Positions 32,630 through 40,599 of a stretch of DNA of 50,380 bases are shown in pieces (position 1 is the first letter of the stretch; every line of letters begins with the position of its first letter). The position numbers were made by a program, and so were the translations under genes. This DNA comes from Acidimicrobiales bacterium. GTDB taxonomy: Bacteria > Actinomycetota > Acidimicrobiia > Acidimicrobiales > Ilumatobacteraceae. Where the stretch lies: contig JAURCL010000010.1 in assembly GCA_030828465.1 (NCBI GenBank), positions 1 through 50,380 on the forward strand. Reading direction: 5' to 3'. A model generated the notes under the pieces. That model was not told the DNA's origin. It was given only the letters and a program-made list of their open reading frames with translations, and searched no databases.

Positions 32630-35600
32630 GTGATCAACTCGCGGAGCAACCCCACCAGGTGCACCGGCGGCGCGACATCGCGGGGGAGTGGCACGACCAG
32701 CTGACGCTGCTGCTCCTTGACGATCGCATTGCGGGCAAGACGACGAAGCCGCATCGACTCGCTCGCCTTCAACTCGACACCGCTCAACCGGGCCTGACGC
32801 CCGCGCTGACGATCGCCCGTCACCTGCAACTCGGTGATCCCGCAACGGATGCACTCGGCGCGCAACTCACCGATCGTCAACAACATCTCCGCCTCGGCCG
32901 GAACGGGGCCGTAGCGGTCCTCCCACTCGGCGCGGATGTCGGCCACCTCCTCGGCGGTGGTGACCTGGGCGAGCCGTCGATAGGCCTCGAGCCTCAACTC
33001 CTCCTTGGCGACATAGTCGCCCGGCAGGAACGCATCGGTCGGGATGTCGAGCGACACCGACGGTGGGGTCGGCGGCGGTTCCCCCTTCATCTCGGCCACC
33101 GCTTCGGTGACCATCTGGCAGTAGAGGTCGTAGCCGACCGCGGCGATGTGCCCGGACTGTGACTCGCCGAGGAGGTTCCCGGCGCCGCGGATCTCCAGAT
33201 CGCGCATGGCGATCCGGAAGCCGGATCCGAGATCGGTGGACTCGCCGATCGTTCGGAGCCGCTCGTAGGCCTCCTCGCTCAGCGTGCGTTCCCGCGGATG
33301 GAAGAGATAGGCGTAGGCCCGTTGACCACTGCGCCCCACCCGGCCGCGCAACTGGTGCATCTGTCCAAGACCGAGCAGGTCGGAGCGCTCGACCACCAGG
33401 GTGTTCACCGTCGGCATATCGATTCCCGACTCGATGATCGTCGTGCATACCAGAACGTCGTAGTGCCCTTCCCAGAAGTCGACCACGACCTGCTCGAGAG
33501 TTCCCTCGTCCATCTGTCCGTGGGCGACCGCGATACGGGCTTCAGGTACGAGCTCGCGCAAGCGGGCTGCCGCGCCTTCGATCGACTTGACTCGGTTGTG
33601 CACCCAGAACACCTGGCCCTCGCGGAGCAGTTCGCGTCGGATCGCCTCCACCGCGACTCGCTCGTCGTACTCGCCGACGAAGGTCAGGATCGGCTGTCGG
33701 TCCGCCGGTGGGGTTTGCAGCAACGACAGATCTCGGATACCGACGAGCGACATTTCGAGGGTGCGGGGGATCGGGGTAGCCGACATGGTGATCACGTCGA
33801 CCGAGGTCGCTAGCTGCTTGATGGCTTCCTTGTGGGTCACCCCGAACCGCTGCTCCTCGTCGACCACGAGCAGACCGAGATCCTTGAAGGCGACGTCGCC
33901 CGTCAGCAGGCGATGGGTGCCGATCACGCAGTCGATCTCCCCGGTGGCGAGACCGGCCACCACCCGGTCTGCCTCAGCACGGGTGAGGAAGCGCGAGAGC
34001 ACCTCCACTCGGATCGGGTAGCCCGAGAACCGATCGGCGAACGTCGCCCCGTGCTGTGTGGCGAGCAGCGTGGTCGGGGCGAGCACCGCCACCTGCTTGC
34101 CACCCTGGATCGCCTTGAAGGCGGCCCGGATCGCCACCTCGGTCTTGCCGAAGCCGACATCGCCGCACACGAGGCGGTCCATCGGCATCGCCCGCTCCAT
34201 ATCGGCCTTCACCTCGTCGATCGCCCGCCGCTGATCAGGGGTCTCCACATAGGGGAAGGCCGATTCCATCTCCGCCTGCCAGGGAGTGTCCGGCCCGAAG
34301 GCGTGACCCTCGGTGGACACGCGGCGTTGGTAGAGCACGACGAGCTCCTGGGCGATCTCGCGAACCGCGGAGCGGACACGCGTCTTCGAGGCCGCGAAGT
34401 CGCTGCCTCCGAGCCGGTGCAGGGTCGGCGTCTCCCCACCGATGTAGGGGCGGAGCGAGCCAATCTGATCGGAGGGCACATACAGCTTGTCGGCGCCCTT
34501 GTAGGCGAGGAGCAGGTAGTCGCGCTCGGCCCCGCCGATCGCCCGAGTGACCATCCCCTCGTAGCGACCGACCCCGTGATGCTCGTGGACCACGTAGCTC
34601 CCGGGTCGGAGACCCTCGAAGGTGGTGGTGGCGGTGCGCTGCCGTGGGCGACGATGAGCTCGCCGGCGACCGGTGAGATCGGCCTCGCAGATCACCGCGA
34701 CCTTCGCCCGAGGTAGGTGCCAGCCCCGATGGATGGGGGCGACGGCGACATAGCCGCCGGGTATCGACAAATCGGTCGAGGGGGTCGCGCGAGCCAACTC
34801 GAGGCCGTGCTCGAGGAACGACTCGGTGATCCGGTTCGCTGAACCGTCACCATCGGCCGCTATCACCACCCGGGTGCCACTGGCGATCAGGTCGCGAACA
34901 CGGTTTGCCAACCCCGCGACGTCGCCGCCCACCGGACCCCAACCCGACGACTCGACGATGGGTGTGTCGGGCGATTCGGGAGCCGAGTCCATCGTCCAGA
35001 AGGCACCCGAGCCAGCGAGGAGGCGATCAGGATCCACGTGGAGCCGCGGGAAGGACACCTCCGGATCGCGAGCCCAGGTCTGGGCGAGGGTGCGGGCCAG
35101 GTCGTCCTCTTCCGCGATCAGGTCCGCGGCCCGATCGCGCATCCGGCGCGGCTCGACGAGGAGCACACGGGCGGACTCGGGAAGCAGATCGGTGATGAGG
35201 AGATCCGAGTCGACGAGCCAGGGCAGCCACGACTCCATCCCATCGAAGTGGGTGCCCTCGGCGAGTCGCTCCCATTGCTCGCGGCCCCACGGATCGCTCG
35301 CCACGAGTGATGAAGCGCGCTCCCGCACACCGGCATCCGGGGTCAACTCGCGCGCGGGGAAGATTCGTACCGAGGGGACGTCGGTGATCGAGCGCTGGTC
35401 ATTCACCCCGAACTCGGTCAGCCGGTCGACCTCGTCGCCCCACAGGTCGATGCGCACAGGTCGGTCGGCCGTGGAGGGGAACACATCGATGATCGCGCCG
35501 CGGCGGGCGAACTCGCCGCGGTGCTCGACCAACTCCTCGCGGCGGTAGCCCGCGGCGACGAGATCGCGGACGATCGCCTCAGGGTCGATGACATCTCCGT

Positions 35601-36033
35601 GGGCCACCTTGAGCGCTGACACCTTGTCGGCGCCCGGTCCGAGACGCTGCAGCAGCGCCCGCACCCCGGCCACGATCACCCGGGGGCAGTCATCGGCACG
35701 ACGGAGGCGCCAGAGCACCTCGAGGCGGCGCCCCATCGTCTCGATCGCCGGGGAGACCCGTTCGAACGGGAGGGTCTCCCACGCTGGGAAGAGGGCCACC
35801 GACTCCGAGGGAAGCAACTGGCAGAGATCGTCGTGCAGGCGAGCGGCGTCGGTGCCCGTCGCGCACGCCACCACGAGTGGTCGTCGCTCGGACAGGCGCG
35901 CCAGCGCCGCGATCGACACCGGACGGGCCACCTCGGCGACCGCGATCCGCGCCGATGGGTCACCGAGGGCCCCCATGACCGCCGGCTCGTCTCGGAGAAG
36001 GCCGACCAGCGACCCGAGTGGAGCCTCGGTCAT
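32620..36033 (-). CDS. mfd: Transcription-repair coupling factor
   Basis: The 1137-residue Mfd displaces stalled RNA polymerase and recruits UvrA. It shows the N-terminal UvrB-like module (SVALFPAWETLPFERVSP, VEHRGEFARRGAIIDVFP), the RNA-polymerase-interaction CarD-like domain (PGSYVVHEHHGVGRYEGM, near residue 480), and the RecG-like motor: DRLVCGDVGFGKTEVAIRAAF (Walker A), LLVVDEEQRFGV (DEEQ), TMSATPIPRTLEMSL and LRGRVGRSGQRAYAYL. A TRCF C-terminal domain completes it. Length is normal. The ATG overlaps the pth stop by 4 nt, so it is the last gene of the housekeeping run. Confidence 0.97.
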   Translation of the reverse strand: MTEAPLGSLVGLLRDEPAVMGALGDPSARIAVAEVARPVSIAALARLSERRPLVVACATGTDAARLHDDLCQLLPSESVALFPAWETLPFERVSPAIETMGRRLEVLWRLRRADDCPRVIVAGVRALLQRLGPGADKVSALKVAHGDVIDPEAIVRDLVAAGYRREELVEHRGEFARRGAIIDVFPSTADRPVRIDLWGDEVDRLTEFGVNDQRSITDVPSVRIFPARELTPDAGVRERASSLVASDPWGREQWERLAEGTHFDGMESWLPWLVDSDLLITDLLPESARVLLVEPRRMRDRAADLIAEEDDLARTLAQTWARDPEVSFPRLHVDPDRLLAGSGAFWTMDSAPESPDTPIVESSGWGPVGGDVAGLANRVRDLIASGTRVVIAADGDGSANRITESFLEHGLELARATPSTDLSIPGGYVAVAPIHRGWHLPRAKVAVICEADLTGRRRAHRRPRQRTATTTFEGLRPGSYVVHEHHGVGRYEGMVTRAIGGAERDYLLLAYKGADKLYVPSDQIGSLRPYIGGETPTLHRLGGSDFAASKTRVRSAVREIAQELVVLYQRRVSTEGHAFGPDTPWQAEMESAFPYVETPDQRRAIDEVKADMERAMPMDRLVCGDVGFGKTEVAIRAAFKAIQGGKQVAVLAPTTLLATQHGATFADRFSGYPIRVEVLSRFLTRAEADRVVAGLATGEIDCVIGTHRLLTGDVAFKDLGLLVVDEEQRFGVTHKEAIKQLATSVDVITMSATPIPRTLEMSLVGIRDLSLLQTPPADRQPILTFVGEYDERVAVEAIRRELLREGQVFWVHNRVKSIEGAAARLRELVPEARIAVAHGQMDEGTLEQVVVDFWEGHYDVLVCTTIIESGIDMPTVNTLVVERSDLLGLGQMHQLRGRVGRSGQRAYAYLFHPRERTLSEEAYERLRTIGESTDLGSGFRIAMRDLEIRGAGNLLGESQSGHIAAVGYDLYCQMVTEAVAEMKGEPPPTPPSVSLDIPTDAFLPGDYVAKEELRLEAYRRLAQVTTAEEVADIRAEWEDRYGPVPAEAEMLLTIGELRAECIRCGITELQVTGDRQRGRQARLSGVELKASESMRLRRLARNAIVKEQQRQLVVPLPRDVAPPVHLVGLLRELITTA

Positions 36034-36638
36034 CGCGAGTTGATGTCCTGCATCGTCTCGGCGGCACCCCGCGTGACGATCGAACTGATCGCGTCGGCCG
36101 CGATCTCCACCGACACATCGAGCACTTCTCGCTCGCGAGCGGGGATGCGCGACAGCACATGATCGGCGCCCCGCGCCGCCGATGGAGGTTTGCCGACACC
36201 GATACGGATCCGCAGGTAGTCCTGGGTGGAGAGCGCCGAGGTGATGCTTCGCAGACCGTTGTGGCCGGCCAGGCCACCTCCGGCCTTCACCCGCACAACA
36301 CCGGGCTCCAAATCGAGTTCGTCATGGACCACGATGATCCGCTCGGGGTCGGCGAACTTGAATCGCTTCACCAGCGAGGCGGCGGCGCGACCGGACTCGT
36401 TCATGAAGGTGAGCGGAACGGCGAGAACGACCCGCGTTTCGTCGATTCGGGTCTCCGCGACCGCGGCGTCATTCTTCCCGGTGCGAAGGGTGTCGCCGAG
36501 ACGCTCCGCGAGCAGTCGGACCGCCTCCTCACCGACGTTGTGACGGGTTCGCTCGTAGCGGCGACCCGGATTGCCGAGGCCGAGAATGAGCCAGTCGAAA
36601 CTTCCCGAGGCGTCGCCGCCGCGGATTCTGGCGAACAT
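36030..36638 (-). CDS. pth: Peptidyl-tRNA hydrolase
   Basis: The 202-residue enzyme recycles peptidyl-tRNA released from ribosomes. Signatures: LILGLGNPGRRYERTRHNVG (catalytic His in TRHN), LTFMNESG, IIVVHDELDLEPGVVRVKAGGGLAGHNGLRS (catalytic Asp) and RIRIGVGKP. An N-terminal 14-residue extension precedes the usual start; translation could also begin later. Immediate neighbours rplY and mfd match the actinobacterial order. Confidence 0.96.
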   Translation of the reverse strand: MFARIRGGDASGSFDWLILGLGNPGRRYERTRHNVGEEAVRLLAERLGDTLRTGKNDAAVAETRIDETRVVLAVPLTFMNESGRAAASLVKRFKFADPERIIVVHDELDLEPGVVRVKAGGGLAGHNGLRSITSALSTQDYLRIRIGVGKPPSAARGADHVLSRIPAREREVLDVSVEIAADAISSIVTRGAAETMQDINSR

Positions 36639-36673
36639 CGGCTCAGCTCGCGATCGCCGCGCTCAGCGGGCGA

Positions 36674-37345
36674 TCACTCGGAGTCGTCGCCCGAGGCCTC
36701 GGCGGAGGCGTCGTCAGAGGCTTCGCCCTCGGACACGGTGGCTTCGCCATCCTCGCCCTCCTCGGCAGCCGGCTCCTCCTCGACAGCGGTGCGCAGGATC
36801 GTCACCGTGACGACCGGCTGATCGTCCTCGTGAACGAAGGAGCATCCAGCGGGAACGGCGATCTGGCCGACGGTGATGACGTCATCGATAGTCATCTCGG
36901 AGATGTCGATCTCGAACGAGTCGGGGATGGTCCTCGGCGTGGTGCGGACCTGAAGCTCGGTCATCTGCAGATCGACGAGACCGTTATGCAGCGCGACTTC
37001 CTTCGCCTCACCGTTCAGGTGGACGGGAACGCTGACGACAATCTCGACGTCGAGATTCACCTGGAGGAAGTCGATGTGGCTCACGGTGCGGCGTACCGGG
37101 TGGCGCTGCATCTCCTTGACGATCGCCGGGTAGACGTTGCCCTCAACGGTCAGATCGAGCACGGTGTTGACGCCCGAGGGGCCCGCCAGGGCGGCGCGAA
37201 GATCGCGGCGGTTCACCGAGATGCTGATCGGGGTCATCCCGAGGCCGTAGACGACGGCGGGGATGCGGTCCTCGCGGCGGAGCCGGCGGGAGGACGGGCT
37301 GCCGGTCTGGCGACCGGTTTCGGCGATGAGAACGTTGCTGGACAT
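36674..37345 (-). CDS. rplY: 50S ribosomal protein L25/general stress protein Ctc
   Basis: The 223-residue protein is the two-domain CTC type: the 5S-rRNA-binding L25 domain (residues 1-95, IPAVVYGLG, ISVNRRDLRAAL, MQRHPVRRTVSHIDFLQV), then the TL5/CTC C-terminal beta domain (VPVHLNGEAKEVALHNG, MTIDDVITVGQI). An acidic tail of about 35 residues (EEEPAAEEGEDGEA onward) follows, common in actinobacteria. The start at 37345 is chosen for MSSNVLIAE; an earlier ATG at 37390 would add an unrelated stretch. A GAGG site precedes the start. Confidence 0.94.
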   Translation of the reverse strand: MSSNVLIAETGRQTGSPSSRRLRREDRIPAVVYGLGMTPISISVNRRDLRAALAGPSGVNTVLDLTVEGNVYPAIVKEMQRHPVRRTVSHIDFLQVNLDVEIVVSVPVHLNGEAKEVALHNGLVDLQMTELQVRTTPRTIPDSFEIDISEMTIDDVITVGQIAVPAGCSFVHEDDQPVVTVTILRTAVEEEPAAEEGEDGEATVSEGEASDDASAEASGDDSE

Positions 37346-37396
37346 GTGCGCCTCGGTGAAGGTTCGGTCGGGACGGGCCCGATGCGGCACCGGCCG

Positions 37397-37402
37397 AGGC
37401 TA
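37397..37402 (-). promoter_or_regulatory. Possible internal promoter for rplY
   Basis: TAGCCT in the 96-nt gap between prs and rplY would start a leader of about 45 nt; the leader holds a TCGGG-n5-CCCGA stem before the GAGG ribosome site. Weak. Confidence 0.25.
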
Positions 37403-37441
37403 TCGGCGGACGGGCGGGGCAACACCCGCGCGAGGCGGGGC

Positions 37442-38443
37442 TCAGGCGTAGTTCTCGCCAGCGAAGATCTCGCTGACGCTGGTGTCATCGAACACCGCTG
37501 AGAGCGCCTCGGCGATGAGCGGGGCGATCGACAGCACCTCGATCTGAGGGAGTTGCTTCTCCTCGGGGAGCGGGAGCGTGTTGGTCAGCACCACCCGCGA
37601 GATCGGTGAGTTCTTCAATCGATCCACCGCGGGACCCGACAGCACCCCGTGGGTGGCCATGGCCCACACCTCGGTCGCCCCGCGGGCGAGCAGGATCTCG
37701 GCTGCCGAGACGATGGTTCCACCGGTGTCGATCATGTCGTCGGTCAGGATGCAGAGCCGGCCGGCCACGTCGCCGATGACCTCCTTGGCCTCCACCACGT
37801 TCGCCTGACCCTTCGGGCGACGCTTATAGATGAAGGCGATGTCGGCCTCGCAGTCGTGCAGGTGCTGGGCCATTCGCTCGGCCACCTTGATGCGGCCCGA
37901 GTCGGGGGAGACGATGACCGGAGCATCGGGAGCCTGGGCCCTGATGTAGGCCTCGAGCACCGGACCGGCGGTGAGGTGGTCGACCGGCCCGTCGAAGAAC
38001 CCCTGGATCTGGCCGGAGTGCAGGTCGATCGAGATCAGGCGGTTCGCTCCGGCCAGCCGGAACATGTCGGCGACGAGGCGGGCCGTGATCGGCTCGCGAC
38101 CCTCGGCCTTGCGGTCCTGGCGGGCGTATCCGTAGAACGGGCAGACCGCGGTGATGCGCTTCGCCGAGGCTCGCTCCGCGGCGTCGATCATCGTCAACTG
38201 CTCCATGATCGAGTCGTTGACCGAGCGACCGTCGATGCCGTAGTGGCTCTGCATGATGAACACGTCGGTGCCGCGCACGCTCTCCGCGAATCGCGGGCGG
38301 ATCTCACCGTTGGAGAACTCGACGATGTTCGGGTTGCCGAGCGACACCCCGAGATGGGAGGCCACCTCCGCGGCGAGGGTCGGATGGGTCCGACCGCTGT
38401 AGACCGCGAGCTTCTTCGTGGTGACCTTCTCGAGTGGTTCCAA
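37442..38443 (-). CDS. prs: Ribose-phosphate pyrophosphokinase
   Basis: The 333-residue PRPP synthase makes the precursor of nucleotides, His and Trp. Signatures: VEFSNGEIRPRFAESVRG, CPFYGYARQDRKAEGREPI (ATP loop), ISIDLHSGQIQGFFDGPVDHL (metal His) and LCILTDDMIDTGGTIVSAA (PRPP loop DDMIDTGGT). The start codon is TTG at 38443, preceded by a strong GGAGGAGAG site, which decides it. It lies 35 nt after glmU in the conserved glmU-prs order. Confidence 0.96.
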   Translation of the reverse strand: MEPLEKVTTKKLAVYSGRTHPTLAAEVASHLGVSLGNPNIVEFSNGEIRPRFAESVRGTDVFIMQSHYGIDGRSVNDSIMEQLTMIDAAERASAKRITAVCPFYGYARQDRKAEGREPITARLVADMFRLAGANRLISIDLHSGQIQGFFDGPVDHLTAGPVLEAYIRAQAPDAPVIVSPDSGRIKVAERMAQHLHDCEADIAFIYKRRPKGQANVVEAKEVIGDVAGRLCILTDDMIDTGGTIVSAAEILLARGATEVWAMATHGVLSGPAVDRLKNSPISRVVLTNTLPLPEEKQLPQIEVLSIAPLIAEALSAVFDDTSVSEIFAGENYA

Positions 38444-38478
38444 GTGTCTGCTCTCCTCCCCCGGGTGGGGCCTCGCGA

Positions 38479-39567
38479 TCAGCGGTCGTCAGACGCAGTG
38501 TAGAACGCGCCGCTCACCCCGCCCGAAGGCACCGTCGTGCCGGCGGGCAGATGAGCGAAGGGCCCGACGTGGGCTGCGTCGCCGATCGTCGCTCCGACGC
38601 CGACGGAGTTCTCGACCACGCACTCGCGGCCGACGGCGCAGTCGTCGAGATGGGTGAAGGGCCCGATCCGAGATCCGTCTCCGATCGAGGTCATCCCGCG
38701 CAGGATCGTTCCCGGGTAGAGAGTCACGTCGGTGCCGATCGTGACCGTCACGTCGAGGAAGGTCTGCCGCGGGTCGAACATGGTGACCCCCGCGCTCAAC
38801 CAGTGGCGGTTGGTCCGGTTTCGCATCTCGCGTTCCGCGAGGGCGAGCTGCCAGCGGTCGTTCACGCCTTGGGTCTCGGCGGACGGGGCCCGTACGCATC
38901 CGACGCGATGGCCGAGGTCGGCCAACTGAGCGATCACATCGGTGAGGTAGTACTCGCCCTGGGAGTTGTCGGCGTTCAGGTTCCGCAGCGCGGGCCCGAG
39001 GAGGTCACGGCGGAAGGCGTAGACACCGGTGTTCCACTCCTTGATGTCGAGCTCCTCCGGGCTGGCGTCGCGCTGCTCGACGACCCGGAGCACCCGGCCG
39101 TCACTGGCGCGGACCACTCGCCCGTAACCCGTCGGATCGTCGAGCGTGCTCGTGAGCACCGTTGCCGCGTTGCGGTTCTCGTCGTGGGAGCGGACCAGTT
39201 CGGCGAGGGTCTCGGAGCGAAGCAGGGGAGTGTCGCCGGGGAGCACGAGCACCACCGAGTCGTCGTCGTAGTCGTCACCGTCGAGTCGCGTCATGCCAAC
39301 GGCGGTCGCGTCGCCAGTGCCGTTCTGCTGGACCTGCTCGGCGAAGCGGATGCCCGCCCACTCGGGCGCAAGACGCTCCGCCTCCTCCGAGACGAGCTCA
39401 CCGCCGTGGCCCACCACGACCACGGTCGTGCTCGGCCGCACCGCCTCGAGGGCGTGGACCACGTGCAACAGCATGGGGCGGCCGCAGATCGGGTGAAGGG
39501 GTTTGGGGGTGCGCGACCTCATCCGGGTCCCGACACCGGCCGCGAGGATGATGGCCGAGATGTCCAT
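38479..39567 (-). CDS. glmU: GlmU-type UDP-GlcNAc pyrophosphorylase with truncated acetyltransferase helix
   Basis: The protein has 362 residues versus about 450-495 for GlmU. Residues 1-250 are a complete nucleotidyltransferase: LAAGVGTRMRSRTPKPLHPI (UTP loop), EQVQQNGTGDATAV, LPGDTPLLR, EWNTGVYAF and QGEYYLTD. Residues about 252-355 form a left-handed beta-helix start (TIGTDVTLYPGTIL, SIGDGSRIGPFTHL, ATIGDAAHVGPFAHLPAGT), but the chain stops about 20 residues later. The acetyltransferase residues (E. coli Arg333, Lys351, His363 and beyond) are therefore mostly missing. prs begins 35 nt later, so no remnant follows. It should make UDP-GlcNAc only from pre-acetylated GlcNAc-1-P. The ATG is 1 nt after tRNA-Gln. 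Confidence 0.9.
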   Translation of the reverse strand: MDISAIILAAGVGTRMRSRTPKPLHPICGRPMLLHVVHALEAVRPSTTVVVVGHGGELVSEEAERLAPEWAGIRFAEQVQQNGTGDATAVGMTRLDGDDYDDDSVVLVLPGDTPLLRSETLAELVRSHDENRNAATVLTSTLDDPTGYGRVVRASDGRVLRVVEQRDASPEELDIKEWNTGVYAFRRDLLGPALRNLNADNSQGEYYLTDVIAQLADLGHRVGCVRAPSAETQGVNDRWQLALAEREMRNRTNRHWLSAGVTMFDPRQTFLDVTVTIGTDVTLYPGTILRGMTSIGDGSRIGPFTHLDDCAVGRECVVENSVGVGATIGDAAHVGPFAHLPAGTTVPSGGVSGAFYTASDDR

Positions 39568-39568
39568 G

Positions 39569-39643
39569 TGGTTCCGGGGAGAGGACTCGAACCCCTACAC
39601 GCGGCACCAAAAACCGCTGTCCTGCCAATTAGACGACCCCGGA
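39569..39643 (-). tRNA. tRNA-Gln (anticodon UUG)
   Basis: On the minus strand the gene has a 7-bp acceptor stem (TCCGGGG/CCCCGGA), a D-arm, anticodon stem GCGGT/GCCGC with loop TTTTGGT (anticodon TTG), a T-arm with TTCGAGT, discriminator A and an encoded CCA (39569-39571). It is canonical in every arm. The CCA ends 1 nt before the glmU start codon. TACCGT at 39678-39683 could be its promoter, leaving a leader of roughly 28 nt. Confidence 0.95.
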
Positions 39644-39677
39644 TGGTCGACGGGATGACTGCCACCCCGACGACCAC

Positions 39678-39683
39678 ACGGTA
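39678..39683 (-). promoter_or_regulatory. Candidate -10 box for tRNA-Gln/glmU transcript
   Basis: TACCGT lies 34 nt upstream of the mature tRNA 5' end on the minus strand, the only TAnnnT box I see in this 105-nt divergent gap on that strand. No convincing -35. Confidence 0.3.
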
Positions 39684-39733
39684 TCCGCCGACGCGCATTC
39701 GCCCGACCCCGTTCGGAACGCCGCCGCAGCCGG

Positions 39734-39739
39734 TAGCGT
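39734..39739 (+). promoter_or_regulatory. -10 box, bS22 gene (near-leaderless)
   Basis: GG-TAGCGT lies 9 nt before the ATG at 39749; there is no Shine-Dalgarno sequence. Confidence 0.45.
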
Positions 39740-39748
39740 GCCCGCCCT

Positions 39749-39841
39749 ATGGGTTCGCTCGTGAAGAAGCGCAGGAAGCGCATGCGGAAGAAGAAGCACA
39801 AGAAGATGCTGAGGCGCACGCGCCACCAGCGCCGCAAGTAG
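39749..39841 (+). CDS. Small ribosomal protein bS22 (AURKAIP1/COX24 domain)
   Basis: The 30-residue, extremely basic protein opens MGSLVKKRRKRMRKKKHKKM and ends in LRRTRHQRRK. It matches the AURKAIP1/COX24 motif KKRRKRMxKKKHxKxLxxTRxQRR of bS22, a tiny protein of the small ribosomal subunit known from mycobacterial ribosome structures and related to mitochondrial mS38. It is shorter than most gene callers' cut-off. It is encoded opposite to the flanking glmU and ispE genes with its own promoter box. Confidence 0.9.
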   Translation: MGSLVKKRRKRMRKKKHKKMLRRTRHQRRK

Positions 39842-39848
39842 CACCTCG

Positions 39849-39883
39849 CGTCGAAGCGACGTCACGCTCCGAGCGTCGACGTC
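39849..39883. terminator. Hairpins between convergent bS22 and ispE
   Basis: CGTCG-AAG-CGACG (39849-39861) is followed by a longer imperfect hairpin: GACGTC at 39858-39863 pairs with GACGTC at 39878-39883, enclosing ACGCTC/GAGCGT. They lie across the bS22 3' end and the last ispE codons; a candidate bidirectional terminator. Confidence 0.35.
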
Positions 39884-40599
39884 TCCACCACACGAGCGCC
39901 CTCGTCGGTCAGACCGGCGAGGGCGTCGCCATGTCGGCCCTCGACGAACCAGGTGGCCCCACTGCCGGCCAGCACGGGAGCGGCCCCACAGCGCTCTCGG
40001 ATCGCGTCCCGCCACCCAGCGAGTTCTGGGGTGACCGCGATCGCCGCTGTCTCGAGATCGTTGCGCCGTTCACCGGTCGGACCGCCCAGCGCGTCCCAGG
40101 CCGCGTAGACCGCCGGTGTCGACGACGACAGCGGCGGAATCACGAGCGTGACATCGAGATGCCGGTCAGGCTGCGGCTCGACGATCTCGCCGATCCCGGT
40201 CACGCGCGCTCGGCCCCCGACGAGGCAGAACGGGATGTCGGCGCCGAGACGCGATGCCCCGGTCAGGTCATCGAACTCGGCCCATCGGAGTACCGCCGCG
40301 GCGTCCGCCGAACCGCCGCCAAGGCCGCCGCCGTGGGGGATCGACTTGCGCAACCTGACGCGCGCTGTGCGACCGGCGAGAACGAGGGCCCGCAGGCAGA
40401 GATTGGTCTCGTCGGTTGGCACACCGACGGCGAAGGGTCCCGACACCTCGATCGACGACTGCTCGGCGGGCTCAATCTCGAGCTCATCAGCGAGATCGAG
40501 GGAGACCATTTCGGCGTCGATCAGGTGGAAGCCGTCGGCTCGACGACCCGTCACCCTGAGCGACAGAGTCAGCTTGGCGTGGGCGAGCAGACGAGTCAT
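39862..40599 (-). CDS. ispE: 4-diphosphocytidyl-2-C-methyl-D-erythritol kinase
   Basis: The 245-residue GHMP kinase of the MEP isoprenoid pathway shows LLAHAKLTLSLRVTGRRADGFHLIDA (substrate-binding start), the ATP loop SIPHGGGLGGGSADAAAVL and the C-terminal VLAGSGATWFVEG. It is short for IspE (about 280-310), with a compact region after the ATP loop, but all three GHMP motifs are present. ATG 40599 overlaps the ksgA stop (ATGA), so it is coupled. Confidence 0.93.
   Translation of the reverse strand: MTRLLAHAKLTLSLRVTGRRADGFHLIDAEMVSLDLADELEIEPAEQSSIEVSGPFAVGVPTDETNLCLRALVLAGRTARVRLRKSIPHGGGLGGGSADAAAVLRWAEFDDLTGASRLGADIPFCLVGGRARVTGIGEIVEPQPDRHLDVTLVIPPLSSSTPAVYAAWDALGGPTGERRNDLETAAIAVTPELAGWRDAIRERCGAAPVLAGSGATWFVEGRHGDALAGLTDEGARVVETSTLGA

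Noticed and set aside
38444-38478. Frameshift in glmU hiding a complete acetyltransferase domain
   Set aside because: Only 35 nt separate the glmU stop from the prs start, too short for the missing roughly 100 residues in any frame.
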